A stretch of DNA of 64,000 nt from Wyeomyia smithii. Taxonomy: Eukaryota > Arthropoda > Insecta > Diptera > Culicidae. Where the stretch lies: positions 77,821,036 to 77,885,035 of the forward strand of contig NC_073694.1 of assembly GCF_029784165.1 (NCBI RefSeq), written 5' to 3'. The notes below the pieces were generated by a model. That model was not told the origin of the DNA, did no database searches, and saw only the letters and a program-made list of their open reading frames with translations. Every line of letters starts with the position of its first letter. Positions within the stretch are counted from its first letter, which is position 1. Below are positions 51,201 to 61,223 of the stretch, piece by piece. The position numbers and the translations under genes are program-made.

Positions 51201-52282
51201 ACATCCGACACTTTTGCCTCAATGGATCTATCTTCTAGTATTGATATCACTGATACATCACCGGACAGCTTAGCAGTCACCCATTCACCACTTTTGGCCA
51301 CAGCAATATGCATTGGCTGGTTCATCGGAACCAGTTTATCAAACAATCGTTTATCGTTACATATATGCTCGGTTGCACCCGAGTCTATGTACCACCGTAT
51401 TTTGTGTCGTTCACCCAAACTCGTTTGCCCGTCAGTCAAGAAAATCACTCCTTCTTTTCGTTCACACGCGACGTGCGCAGACAATTTGGGGAACTGCTTC
51501 CCATCACTTTTATCTTTCTTCTGTGGGCAATCTGCCAGTTTATGCCCTTCCTTCTGACATCCATAGCACTTAAATGTTTTCTTCTTCTTTTTCACTTGCT
51601 TCTTACCAGCACCCGAAAATGCGGCTGGTTCGCTGTTTGGACCACTTGAAATCGACACCGTGCTTCTTCTTTTTATTTCCTCATCAAGAAGCCTACTTTT
51701 CACGAAATCCATGGTGAGTTGTTCTTCGGGCTGTGACTCAATTGACGTCACCACTGTGTCGTATTCTGAACCCAACGAAAGTAGCAACCAGCACACCACG
51801 TCAATGTCATCCATCACACCACCCGCACCACGAAAAAGTCGAATCAAACGATCGAATTGCACAAAGTGATCTTGCAAACTGCCACCGGTATATCGAAGCC
51901 CGTGTAGATGCCGGTTCAAATGCAACCGTTTTGCGACACTTTTACGTTCGAATATTTTCACTAATGAATCCCACATTTGTTTCGGTGTATCACGCCCTTG
52001 CAAATGTTCCAACTGATCATCGTGGATCCGGGACACTATCATCGTTTTACACTTTTTATCTTTCTTCAGCCTCTCCTTTCGGGCTTTTTCGCGCTCTAGC
52101 TTCACGGCATTCGACAAACCATCCTCAATTTTCAACCCCGGCACATCATCAATCTCGGTCTCCAGACATTGCACCAGATCGTGCTCATCCAGCAGTGTGA
52201 ACATCCGAAACTTCCAGGCTGGGAAGTCGGCCCCATCGAACAGCGCGACGCGGTAGCACTCCTCTTTCTCACGTTCCCCCAT
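48272..52282 (-). CDS. Copia Gag-Pol polyprotein
   Basis: One frame of 1,336 codons. The Gag part (residues 1-235) has the UBN2-type arrangement of copia capsids, followed by the zinc knuckle CYGCQKEGHKLADC at 239-252. The protease has the active-site DSGA at 300-303. The integrase has an HHCC motif (H438, H443, C473, C476) and the D503, D566, E602 triad. The RT has MDVQSAFL near 944 and YVDD at 1028-1031. The RNase H follows near 1200-1330, with FCDADWAN and STEAELVAL. Order protease-integrase-RT-RNase H defines Ty1/copia. All catalytic residues I can place are present and there is no break. Gag and Pol share one frame, so the ratio is probably set by processing or splicing. Confidence 0.92.
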   Translation of the reverse strand: MGEREKEECYRVALFDGADFPAWKFRMFTLLDEHDLVQCLETEIDDVPGLKIEDGLSNAVKLEREKARKERLKKDKKCKTMIVSRIHDDQLEHLQGRDTPKQMWDSLVKIFERKSVAKRLHLNRHLHGLRYTGGSLQDHFVQFDRLIRLFRGAGGVMDDIDVVCWLLLSLGSEYDTVVTSIESQPEEQLTMDFVKSRLLDEEIKRRSTVSISSGPNSEPAAFSGAGKKQVKKKKKTFKCYGCQKEGHKLADCPQKKDKSDGKQFPKLSAHVACERKEGVIFLTDGQTSLGERHKIRWYIDSGATEHICNDKRLFDKLVPMNQPMHIAVAKSGEWVTAKLSGDVSVISILEDRSIEAKVSDVVYIPEARANLFYISKVESAGMQVVFAGGRVEVLRGSVVVATGIRRDKLYELNFYTPKGMCESISFSGQINKANELWHRRFGHLGERNLTSLLNGKIVDGMKAVQSEQQLAICEPCVAAKQTNPFMLRQEQRSSRVMELVHSDVCGPVSPVTWNGEKYFVTFIDDWSRFTVVYLLKSKDKVASCFRDYEAQATAKFECKIFRLRSDNGGEYVGKEMRSFCRQQGIKMEFTVPYSPEQNGVCERMNRTLVEKARSMLFDSGIDKSFWGQAIETAAFLTNRSPTCAIDINITPAEIWNAKRPDVSKLKVFGSPACCHIPKEIRKKLDEKSWKGIFLGYGANGYRVWNGKEHRIVTVRDVIIDENAKMESSKPKRSNTTMIRVSNGSCADINPEEEVHSEDSDQNGSNLDGGTEGEGFDTCDDTMSDEEATAESSGELSAEPTTGTRTRKPPGWQRDYDMTFAGFAFGVMEYVDNLPSTVAELKKRADWPKWQVAIQAELDSLRRNNTWDLVKLPVGRNEVSCKWVFRIEPGNDGEPDKYKARLVARGFSQRHGYDYTETYSPVARVDTLRTLLAVANKERMIIHQMDVQSAFLNGDLAEEIFMSQPEGFEVGEGLVCHLKKSIYGLKQASKVWNDRFDNSITKLGFLRSENDPCLYFRSQGGEKLFLLLYVDDKLIIGHDLKQIEAIKSRLSEEFRMTDSKEVSYFLGMKIRRNIDRRIMRISQRRYLETLLERFNMADCKPISVPMECRLRLQKGEDSQRTSKPYRELVGCLMYATLTTRPDLFAAVNYCSQFQSCPTDELWAHLKRILRYVKGSLDICLKFEADDEAPVLSVFCDADWANNVVDRRSVTGYILKVFGCTAVWGTKKQQSVSLSSTEAELVALCASVCEGLWLKRLMKELGYEIDTIPYFEDNQSTIRIVREPKARSRLKHIDVKYQFVCDLVQQGHIELRYVSTVQQEADIMTKGLPAAFVDYEKN

Positions 52283-52351
52283 TCCACGATTATTTCACGA
52301 CACGACGACCGGAATCCACTTGATACAACCGGTACGCGTCCAGGATTCGTT

Positions 52352-52366
52352 CCTGGGCCCAAAACC
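52352..52366 (-). promoter_or_regulatory. Copia primer-binding site, initiator tRNA-Met type
   Basis: On the minus strand the first bases after the 5' LTR read GGTTTTGGGCCCAGG. Copia elements prime from an internal half of initiator tRNA-Met, whose complement contains GGTTATGGGCCCAG; this differs at one position. Confidence 0.7.
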
Positions 52367-52589
52367 TATGGGCGGAAAGAGATTTCGGATTAGAAAAAGG
52401 CTACTCGAATTCAACAACTAAAGAAACGCGTGTGTATTATTCAGACTTTTGCTACAAGATGGTGTCTTGAATTAAAGAGGAAATTGAAACTGTCATTTAG
52501 GTTGCCAGCAGTGTTAACAAGGTTTACATATGGAGGGATAAGACAGTCAAAAAAAAATGATACACTGAACATAAATTGCACTCTCATTA
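52367..52589 (-). repeat. Copia 5' LTR
   Basis: Reads TAATGAGAGTGC... to ...CCGCCCATA on the minus strand. If the canonical TG...CA ends are used, the LTR is shorter by a few bases on each side; the ATATT duplication favours the longer limits. Confidence 0.85.
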
Positions 52590-53126
52590 ATATTCATATT
52601 TGATTTTGTAAAAACAAGAATAACAAAAGTTATTTAGCTTGCATTGAAAATAGATACTCTTAGGAATGTTTTCATGAAAATTCAATTATTATCGAATCGA
52701 AAAAGTAGAACTAAAGTTGTCATAATTTCAAGCGCATTGCAATTTACCAAAGTTCTTGGTGTGCCGAAAATTCAATCTAGACCTTGTGCTTGTTCTTCAA
52801 AATGCTCCTGTGGCTTGTACGATAACTGGAACTCCATTCTAGGGTAAAAAACTGACAAAAGTAACTTTCGCAGTAAAGTATGTTCATCTTTCGAAGCAAT
52901 TTACGTACGCCACATTCACAGTTTTTCTTAATATTTCTATTGTCGCTTCTCTACAAAATTTAGCGAATTAGCGATTAGGGTTTCGAAGGCCAAAATTTCA
53001 GCGACGCTAACAGTTTCGCTAACCAGCTTAAAAATTAGCGAAATCGCTAAATCGCTAACTGAATTTTAGCGTCGCTAATTAGCGAATTAGCGAATTAGCG
53101 GAATGGTGCCCACCACTGGTAATGAT

Positions 53127-53759
53127 TGTGTAATTCCATTTCGTATCTTTATTTTTTTTCACGAGAACATTATGGGATGGCTGATAGCTAACAGAGAACG
53201 TCACATATCGCGCTTCTGTTGTACTCTGGACGTCCGATTATCCGATCATTGTGCCACAACCGTAAGAACATCATGTTCCACAAGAATATCTCATTGGTAT
53301 TTGCTATACCGTGCATTTCAAAGATTTTTTTTTTAGAAACCGTTTATCGTTTTGTTTATAGGATACCGATTAGTATTTGTATCTGGTTCTTTTTCACTAT
53401 ATGCGCCAATTTGTATCTGTATCCGCCTTTTTTCATTTTGTACGCTAAGAGTGTAATTTATTATGAGATGATTAATTACTGAAGTCATGGGTTTCAAAAT
53501 ATCCATGTCTCTACAATTTGGTCTACAATCTTGACAATCTCTACAAATAGCACATTTATTATGAGTGGTCTAAATATGGGCCGCCAACTTGGATTTTATC
53601 AAAAAAACTTGTATATTCTCAAACCCTGGTCTTTCGCAACTCGTTTTTCTTTTTATTATTGCGTAAATCACTGTTTCATGCATTTGATAAATTTTAGCCA
53701 CTAAGTTGAAGCATGTTACTCACAACACTAAGCATACTCAGTTTAGAAACGGAGTGATT
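53127..53759. other. AT-rich non-coding stretch
   Basis: No gene or element end is supported between the hAT duplication and the SINE relic. Confidence 0.5.
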
Positions 53760-53915
53760 GGCTTCCATCAACAAGGAAGATACTGGTCTAACAAGCCATT
53801 CGTATGCTTTATTACCGTCCCTGGTGAGATTGAAAGTGTTAGTGGGATCGTAGCGCTAGCAGTTAGTAGGGAGGATCTTGTATACTACTAGTTTGCTGAA
53901 GAGTCTGTGTTTGAA
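53760..53915 (+). mobile_element. Degraded Feilai-like SINE, copy 2
   Basis: Matches the other SINE copies in ATACTGGTCTAACAAGCC, then GTTAGTGGGATCGTAGCGCTAG, then GAAGAGTCTGTGT. The box B region is mutated, so it is unlikely to be transcribed by polymerase III. Confidence 0.6.
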
Positions 53916-54226
53916 AAATATGTCGTACATTTTATGATTAACAAAAAGCGTATTTAAATTAATTCAAATATATTCCTGAACAGTTCTCCTTGGAGAGCAG
54001 CTTGCCTGAGCGTCTGTTCCCCAGGTCAGGGGTGGCTCAAACAGCGACTGATCCGAAGCGGACGGCTGAACTATGAAGTGCGGTGTCTCGCCAGCTACAC
54101 CCAAGACGGCGGCCCCGTCGCGAGACTAGGCATCGCAGCCCTAGTAAGGCAGCATGCTGAAAATAAACATACTACGAACCTCGGAACGAGGCGTCGGTTT
54201 CTTACTACTTGGCAACCAAATGAAGC

Positions 54227-55361
54227 GTGTTATTAGGTGAAGCATTAATAGGCCTTCACCTATGCGTATTGAGGATCAAAGGCAGATTCTTCAATTACAG
54301 CCTTATCAACGTGTACGCGCCGACAAACGATAAAACCGATGACGTAAAGGAAAAGTTCTATGTGCTTCTCGAGAAAACGTATGGAGAGTGCCCACAGCAC
54401 GATATAAAGATCGTTATCGGAGATACGAACGCACCAGTCGCACGAGAGGAGTTCTTTCGTCCCGTTATTGGTGCGGAAACTTTACCACCAACGACAACGG
54501 CTTGAGGTTAGTGAACTTCGCCGCGGCCAGAGGAATGGCCATCTGTAGTACCTATTTTGCACGTCTGAACATTCGGAAGCACACTTGGAAACACCCCAAT
54601 GGAGAGGCCTGCTCCCAGATCGACCACATGCTGATCGACGACCGGCACTTTTCAGACGTCATAGATGTGCGGTCCTTTCGAGGGCCAAACATCGACTCGG
54701 ATCACTATTTCGTGGTGGGCAAGATTCGCGCCCGGTTGTCCAATGTATTTAAATCGAGATCGGCGAGGAAGATACATCTGGACATCCAGAGGTTATCAGC
54801 GGAAGGAGTTGCTGCAGAGTACACTCGGAAAGTTGATAGACGGATCGGTGAACCAGCTGGAGTGGACCTGAACGAGCAGTGGAAGCTCATCCATGATGCG
54901 ATCAGCGAAACAGCGCGAGAAGAGATAGGCATGACAACCGGAACCACGCGTAGATGCTGAGTGCCTAGAGGTGACGGAGGAGAAGAACCGAGCCTACGCC
55001 AACACGTTAGTAGCAGCTAATCGTGTAACGTGTCAGATGCAGGAGAAATACCGGGAGGCAAGAGCTGCCGAGAAGAGGCTTCATCGCCGTAAGAAACGTG
55101 AGCACTACGATCGCGTCCTCGTGGAGGCGGAGAAATGTTTCACCAAGCACGACACGAGGAGCTTCTATAGAAAGATCAAAGGAATCAGGAACCGGACCGT
55201 GCCAGTACCTGCCATGTGCAATGACAGGGAGGGGAACCTGATAACCGATAAATCGCAGGTGGCCAGGCGTTGGAAGCAACATTTTGAAGTGGTGTTGAAC
55301 GGTGAGGAAGGTAGGAGAGTCGTCGAGGGGAACAGGATAGAAATTGGGGAGGACGGACAAG
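54227..55361 (+). pseudogene. RTE-type endonuclease, C-terminal part, and linker
   Basis: The segment encodes the endonuclease from INVYAPTNDK to IVIGDTNAPV near 54420, then ICSTYFARLNIRKHTW near 54545 and the catalytic DSDHYFVVGKIRARL near 54700 in a second frame. A Lys/Arg-rich linker (EKRLHRRKKREHYD) follows near 55075. Frame changes occur near 54480 and 54960. The start of the endonuclease is missing. The reading frame runs into the hAT insertion at 55370, beyond which the RT continues. Confidence 0.75.
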
Positions 55362-55369
55362 TTGTGGAC

Positions 55370-57547
55370 TAGAGTGGCCATTTTTGTAACATCATGCGAT
55401 TTCGATGAGCGCCGGGCGGAAAAAGTTTCCTTTTTACTCCAAAAGTAAGCCATGAAAATTCGAAGTTGATCCGAGTCCATTTAATGGACCCACAAAACGC
55501 TTATATTTAAAAAATTAGATACTCATACGATTTGCGGTTTTTTTTTATCCCTTTGAGAAGTTTTTTGCCTTAGTTTCTTAAAGTAGTTGTATATTTTTCG
55601 TCGAAATACTCTTCAATCATAAAACCATATCATAAGCGACATTCACATGTTACGTAGCGCTCAATTTTAACAATACCTTCCATCCCTGAATAACACAATT
55701 TTGCATGATGCACAATGGAACTTTTCATTCAATATCCCCTTCTTCTGAGTACGTTACGTAATAAATGAATGATCTCTTGTATTCGTTAGAGGATTTGAAG
55801 CACTGAATGAGTGATTATATCCCTAGTGAACCGTCAATATCGGATTGGTGAAGCAAATTTATTTAAGTATTTAGGAGCTCTCTGTATGGATTTAATGTTA
55901 GTTTTAGTAGTATTATTATAATTTTTTTATGAAACAGCTTATCACTAGTTATCTAAATTCACTAGGGCGGTGATTTTTTTTTTCAAAAGAAGTTGATAGA
56001 TCTCATATGATCGAATAGCAATTCTTATGAGTTACGATGGAACGGAAAAGTTCTTAGGCGCGTTCAAAATTGATTCAAGCTCCGGTAAAAATATCACCTA
56101 AGAAGTTCATAATACGCTAGTGGAATAATTCGGAAAAGTTTCAAAAACTAACCAATGTTACTTGTCCTTCATATCATATCTATGAACTTTTATGCAAAGA
56201 ATATTACATGACAAAAACATCGGACCTTAAACACCTTTCTTCAACCATTTTACAAAAGCATCAAACGAAATAAATCACAGCTTCAATGATCCAAAAGTTC
56301 GCTCGAAATGGTTCGATGGAGATTGCAATCGAATCAAGCAATTTTATGCATTCAAGTTCGCGGCGATTATGAAGTGCTCTTGGAGTTAGCATTTACATTT
56401 ATTGGTTGTAAAGCGACCCTTTTTCACTTATCACACGCAAGATTCATGGTAAAAAAAAATGTATTGCCTGAGGAAATATTTGCTCTGATCATTGACGATA
56501 AATTGCATTCGGGACATGTGCCTTTTTATAGTCAAACTTTACATTCAGGTGTTTTTCAAGTGTACGAATTATTTAATTTATTAATTTTCAAGTTATGAAT
56601 TATCTACGTGCGCAGAATAAGTTGGATTGGCTTGATATCCCACTTGAAATTAAATAATAAATGATCACGCGATTAAAAGCGAATGGTCCTTAAGGTGAAA
56701 CGATATTGAAGCCACAAACAGCCAATTTCGAGCCACCACTTCAAATTTTCAGAAGTATAAGACTTGGAAATAGATAATGCATTCCTTGTTAAAACACTAT
56801 TTTATGTTTGCTTCACCACAGCAAGCATAAAACACCGTTTTCACAGATGACGCATTACCTGTTACCGAGTCTTGTGCCTTTGAAAATTCGAAGTCGACCA
56901 TTTTTGATTTCAATACCGTTTGGCCTCAAATAGCTGATGTCGAATGTCGCAAGCATTAAAGTCCTGAACAGTTACTAGTGTGTTATTTATCCCATCTCGT
57001 TTTATATAGAACCAATGTTTTCTTTTCGAGTTTTGAACTATATATTGTTTTTTTTCGGCCGTGACCCAGCCGAATAGAAAAATAATGAGGAATAGCAAAC
57101 TTCTGTTAAAAATTAAAAAAAAAATTAAAAATTCATGAAAATTTTTCACCGTGTTCCAACACATAATGAAGACGAACTTTGGTTTATATTGCATGTTATT
57201 GATTCATACCGTAAAAATACCTCATTCAAATTCCGAACTATTTAACAAACACCAAAAGTTTTAAATTACTTTAAACTTCAATTAGGATAATAATATAACG
57301 GATATATAAAAATACAAATGTATTTGAATACGTTTATCGAGAGATATATGTTAAAAAAAAAAAACTCCGTACAATTTTCATGTAAATCGATTTCTAAAAT
57401 ATAAGCGCTTTGTGGGTCTATTAAATAAACTCCGATCAACTTCAAATTTTTGTGGCTCATTGTGGAGATCAAAAGGAAACTTTTTCAGCCCGGCGCTCAT
57501 TAAGATCGATAGTTTCAAAAACGGCCATATAAAATATGGCCACTCTA
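55370..57547. mobile_element. Non-autonomous hAT element with long inverted repeats
   Basis: Inverted ends start TAGAGTGGCCAT and pair imperfectly over about 150 bp (55370-55517 and 57391-57547, sharing GAGCGCCGGGC and AAAAAGTTTCC). The flanking 8 bp are TTGTGGAC at 55362-55369 and CTGTGGAC at 57548-57555, with one mismatch. The TAGAG start and 8-bp duplication fit hAT. The 2.18-kb element is AT-rich and shows no transposase; open frames within it lack motifs. Confidence 0.8.
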
Positions 57548-57555
57548 CTGTGGAC

Positions 57556-59071
57556 CCACCAACATTGGACGAGGTGAAGAATGCTTGAAAAGAGCTGAAG
57601 AACCACAAAGCCGCTGGGAAGGACGGCTTACCGGCCGAACTTTTCAAAGTTGGGAACGAGCGGCTGTGTAGTGCAATTAACCAGATTATCCTAAAGGTAT
57701 GGTCTGAGGAACAACTACCTACGGACTGGTTGGAAGGACTCATATGCCCCCATGTCTACAAGAAGGGACATAGGCTCGACAGTAGTAATTCTAGAGGCAT
57801 AACCCTCCTCAATTCCGCTAACAAAATTCTCTCCCGTATCCTGTTCCAGCGACTGAGGCCGTTGCAGGAAGCCTTTGTTGGAGAATACCAATGCAGTTTT
57901 CGAATGGGGCGATCTACAACGGACCAGATGTTTACCTTGAGGCAGATTCTCGACAAGTTTCGAGAACACAACTTGCAAACGCATTATCATCATAGGCTTC
58001 AAGGCGACGTACGACACAGTGAAACGTAACGAGCTTTGGCGAATAATGCTAGAACATGGTTTCCCAGCAAAACTAATTAAACTGTTACGTGCGACGCTTG
58101 ACGGATTCACATCATGCGTCAGGACAGCAGCGAATTTTCGGACGCCTTTGTGACGTTGGATGGTCTGAAGCAAGGTGACGTGCTCTCGAACTTCCTGTTT
58201 AACATAGCTTTGGAAGGTGCAATACGAAGGGCAGGTGTGCAGAGGAGCGGCACCATCATCACTCAGTCTCACATGCTTCTAGGCTTTGCGGACGACATTG
58301 ATGTAATTGGTGTTAACCGTAGAGCAGTTAAGGAGGCCTTTACGGCTCTCAAAAGGGAAGCTGCGAGAATTGGACTCACCATAGGCACTGCCAAAACGAA
58401 GTACATGGTGGCTGGCAGAGAGCGTGGTAGTTCCACGGGTGTTGGTGCTGCGGTGGAGATGGATGGGGATACTTTCGAAATGGTCGACGAATTTGTTTAT
58501 CTTGGTACTCTCGTGACATCTGACAACGAGGTGAGCCGCGAGGTGAAGAGGCGGATTGCAACGGCGAATATGGCTTATTACGGATTGCGTAGCCCCGTAG
58601 GTCCCATAGCCTACAGATCGTACGAAATTTGAGCTCTATAGGACTCTGATCCTCCCGGTGGCGCCCTACGGACATGAATCGTGGGCGTGGAAGGAGGCCG
58701 ATCGACGAGCCCTTGGGGTCTTCGAGCGGAAAATCCTGCGATCAATACTCGGAGGTAAACTAGAGAACGGGGTGTGGCGCAGGCGCATGAATCACAAGCT
58801 GTATGAAGTATACAAATACGCTGATATTGTCAAGCTGATGAAACAAGGCAGGTTACAGTGTGCTGGCCTTGTAGCACGGATGGAGGATGAGCGACCAGCA
58901 AAGATAATATTCAGCAGAGAACCGGATAGAGGCCGACGACTCCGAGGCAGACCGCGCATGCGCTGGATGTGTGCTGTCGACGAGGATGCCAGAGCAGCGG
59001 GTGTAAGGGGAGACTGGAGAGTAGCAGCCCAAGACCAAGTTTTGTGGAGACGTATTCTGGATTCGGCATAG
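57556..59071 (+). pseudogene. RTE-type reverse transcriptase and C-terminal domain
   Basis: The RT starts with HKAAGKDGLPAELFK (57605), then LPTDWLEGLICP, RGITLLNSANKILSRIL, and EYQCSFRMGRSTTDQMFTL. Near 57985 the frame shifts, and the block with the first catalytic Asp is degraded. It resumes at 58114: LDGLKQGDVLSNFLFN, GFADDID with the catalytic aspartates near 58285, and KTKYMVAGRE. A further shift near 58600 leads to GHESWAWKEADRRALGVFERKILR and ARMEDERPAKIIF with RGRPRMRWM near 58960, a C-terminal block typical of this group. An in-frame stop lies near 57587. Not functional. Confidence 0.8.
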
Positions 59072-59404
59072 GATCTTAACGATCTGTCGCCATAAAAGTA
59101 AAGTAAAAAGTAAGTAATATTCCTGAACAGTATAGGTTAGGCACATTTTTTAAAAACCATTCGGTGAAGATGCATAATCGAGAGCAAGGAATCAAGGCGG
59201 CATAGAGCCGCCGTGGTTTCCGCAGTCCAAGCCGGCCGCAACCCACCGTCAGAGGCGGCGACCTCTCGCATATAAACGACTGATCTACTGGTTTACTTGG
59301 TCTACTCAAACATAGTTTCATTCGCTTAGTTAAATCCAAACGAGCGATATCGAGTAAAGACAGCATTCACTCAAACAGCGAGTCAGCCGAAGATCGCGAG
59401 TGTT

Positions 59405-60300
59405 GTTTTTTTGTAGAGGGAAAATTTGCTGACAAACAACTGAGAGACCAACCTCAAGTAGTGTGGGGTTTGACCCACTAAAAACTCTCCAGTGTCCAGT
59501 GTGAATACTCTCTTGCACGATCACTAGGTATTGCTTCAGGGAGCGGCTTTTATGCTCTGTGCAACCTCCTGGTTCTATTAGGTCTCCTAGCTAATTAGCT
59601 CACTAACCTGGAGATTGACAGTTAGCTAACACTGGCGCATCGGTGGTCAACCTGTCGCCTGCTTTGTAACTCTAGGACTATTTGAAAGGCGGCTGCACAA
59701 ACCGCCCTCCAGATGTTCGGGTCTCACACATCCTCCGAAATGAGTTCTTCGGAGTAGTTTCTGACCCGCTCACTACCATCATATCGCTCCGCGCACGCGC
59801 AAAACGAGGGCATACGAAGAAGACATGCTCAACAGTCTCTTCCTCACTCGCACACTTTTGGCACATAGGGGACCCCACATGCCCGAACCTGTGTAGTTAC
59901 TGCCTGAAGCAACCATGACCTGACAGGATCTGTGTCAGGTGGAATTTAACTTCTCCATGACGTCTCCCGACCATATGGCATCTGATCACCGAGAATGATC
60001 TTCTGGTACCTCGTATGCCCCTTGTGTCACGTTGGTCGAAGCAAGGTACATCCTCCCTAATGGCTATGCTGATAGGCATCATGCCCAGGCCTCAACATCG
60101 TCGAATGAAACACCAAAAGGAGAACACGCAACCCCTTCGTCTCACTCGCTGCTACTGAAACTTCGTAAACTCAGTTCGGCTGGCGCTTGCCGAAGAGACG
60201 ATGAACACTCTTGATATTCCACACGGTTCATGAGCCTGTAGGTACTTTCCAGTTCACCACGATAACTGTTAGTACCTGGCGCTTTGGACCACACTGGGCG
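59405..60300 (-). mobile_element. R1-clade LINE 3' end, copy 2
   Basis: On the minus strand it matches the fragment at 21827: GPVWSKAPGT (near 60290), MMPISIAIREDVPCFDQ, GSPMCQKCASEEETVEHVFFVC near 59830, and then the shared 3' UTR to about 59405. It is more decayed than the other copy, with frameshifts near 59710 and 59960. A segment of about 120 bp near 60085-60210 does not match the first copy. No poly-A tail of length remains. Confidence 0.75.
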
Positions 60301-60814
60301 CGAATATATTAAATTCCAATTGACAGTCTGATGCGAAATACATGATGATGATGATAATACCGTATCGAGCCTTGCATTCATTTGGCCTCGCCGGTATTCG
60401 GTCACTCGTCTATTATGACCTCGCGTCCATATACCTCGTATCCATATGTCTACGCAATTAAAAGGAAGGTTTAATATTCTTAGCAACAGTGCTGATAAGT
60501 GCTAACCTTCATAAATATTCTGAATATTCTGAATCTTTGCTCACTATCATGAATATTCTGAATATTTTTGAACTTAGTCTACTCTCACACATCCTTTCCT
60601 ACTCACACATCAATTGCGAATATAGCATAAAAATCTCTCAAACCAGCTCTACGCAAATTTTCGTCAATTAGCCGTACACAAACCCGAATCTGCCCATTTT
60701 TTGTCAAGTGCAGCTATATTGGTTAATTCGTCTATTCGCAGGTGAACGACGGCCGCGCTGAGAGCGTATCTAATTTTTCTTCTCGGTCGGTGGATTTTAT
60801 TCCTAGTGAAAAAC
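60301..60814. other. Non-coding stretch
   Basis: No gene is supported. Near 60515-60570 the motif GAATATTCTGAATATT recurs in direct copies, a minor satellite-like patch. Confidence 0.45.
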
Positions 60815-61040
60815 AAACCTCCAGCTGGTCTTGAAATACGATACTGGCCTAACAAGCCAGTCGTCGTAGGTTCTAATCCTGCCTCGGAAGAGACTGCTGG
60901 TGTCAGTAGAATCGTAGCGTTAGCCCCGCAATTTTCCTGTACATTAAACAGTTGGCTGCGAAGTCTGTGTGAAACAAACAGGTCAAGTTCCGAAACGGGA
61001 TGTAACACCAAGGCTTTGCTTTGCTTTACTTTGAAAAACA
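60815..61040 (+). mobile_element. Feilai-like SINE, copy 3
   Basis: A tRNA-like head with a box A region (GCTGGTCTTGAAATACG) at 60824 and box B (GGTTCTAATCC) at 60869 leads to the same body as copy 1, ending GGCTTTGCTTTGCTTTAC. It matches copy 1 over its whole length with scattered changes. Confidence 0.75.
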
Positions 61041-61223
61041 AACAGAATACTTCGAAAATAAAACGATACTTTTTTGCCCAGAGCGGTCTGTTGATTCGCT
61101 TCTTCAGTATCCTGAATAATAAAGGAACCCGAAGTTTGCAATTCTACTATTTATACAACGCGGGAAATAGGTGATAAAAAAATAACTAAAACAGATAATT
61201 GAGTCCCATAAAGGGTAATCATG

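Larger units (their letters stand above)
48023..52589 (-). mobile_element. Ty1/copia retrotransposon, complete and intact
   Basis: Two LTRs of 226 bp (48023-48248) and 223 bp (52367-52589) differ only by three A in a poly-A run. ATATT lies on both flanks (48018-48022 and 52590-52594), a 5-bp duplication as expected for copia. A primer-binding site, one intact gag-pol frame and a purine-rich tract (GAGCAGGGG on the minus strand, 48249-48257) complete it. It has inserted in the hAT element. By these signs it is young and potentially active. Confidence 0.9.
47732..53118. mobile_element. Non-autonomous hAT element carrying a copia insertion
   Basis: The ends are inverted: CAGTGGTGGGCACC at 47732-47745 and its reverse complement at 53105-53118. 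An exact 8-bp duplication GTAATGAT flanks it at 47724-47731 and 53119-53126. Eight-base duplications and CAG-starting TIRs are characteristic of hAT. Both subterminal regions are packed with GCTAA/TTAGCGA repeats (about 47745-47870 and 52965-53100). Without the copia insertion, the element is about 0.8 kb with no transposase frame. Confidence 0.9.
53985..59116 (+). mobile_element. RTE-type LINE copy A, split by a hAT element
   Basis: An exact 15-bp duplication ATATTCCTGAACAGT lies at 53970-53984 and 59117-59131. Without the hAT insertion (55370-57547) the copy is about 2.95 kb, and it ends in a short (AGTAA)-like tail at 59098-59116, as RTE elements do. The N-terminal half of the endonuclease, present in copy B, is deleted here. 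Frameshifts interrupt the frame, so it is dead. Confidence 0.85.

Noticed and set aside
48272..52282. Several plus-strand open frames of 100-155 codons opposite the copia gene
   Set aside because: They are antisense shadows of a strongly coding frame and have no motifs of their own.
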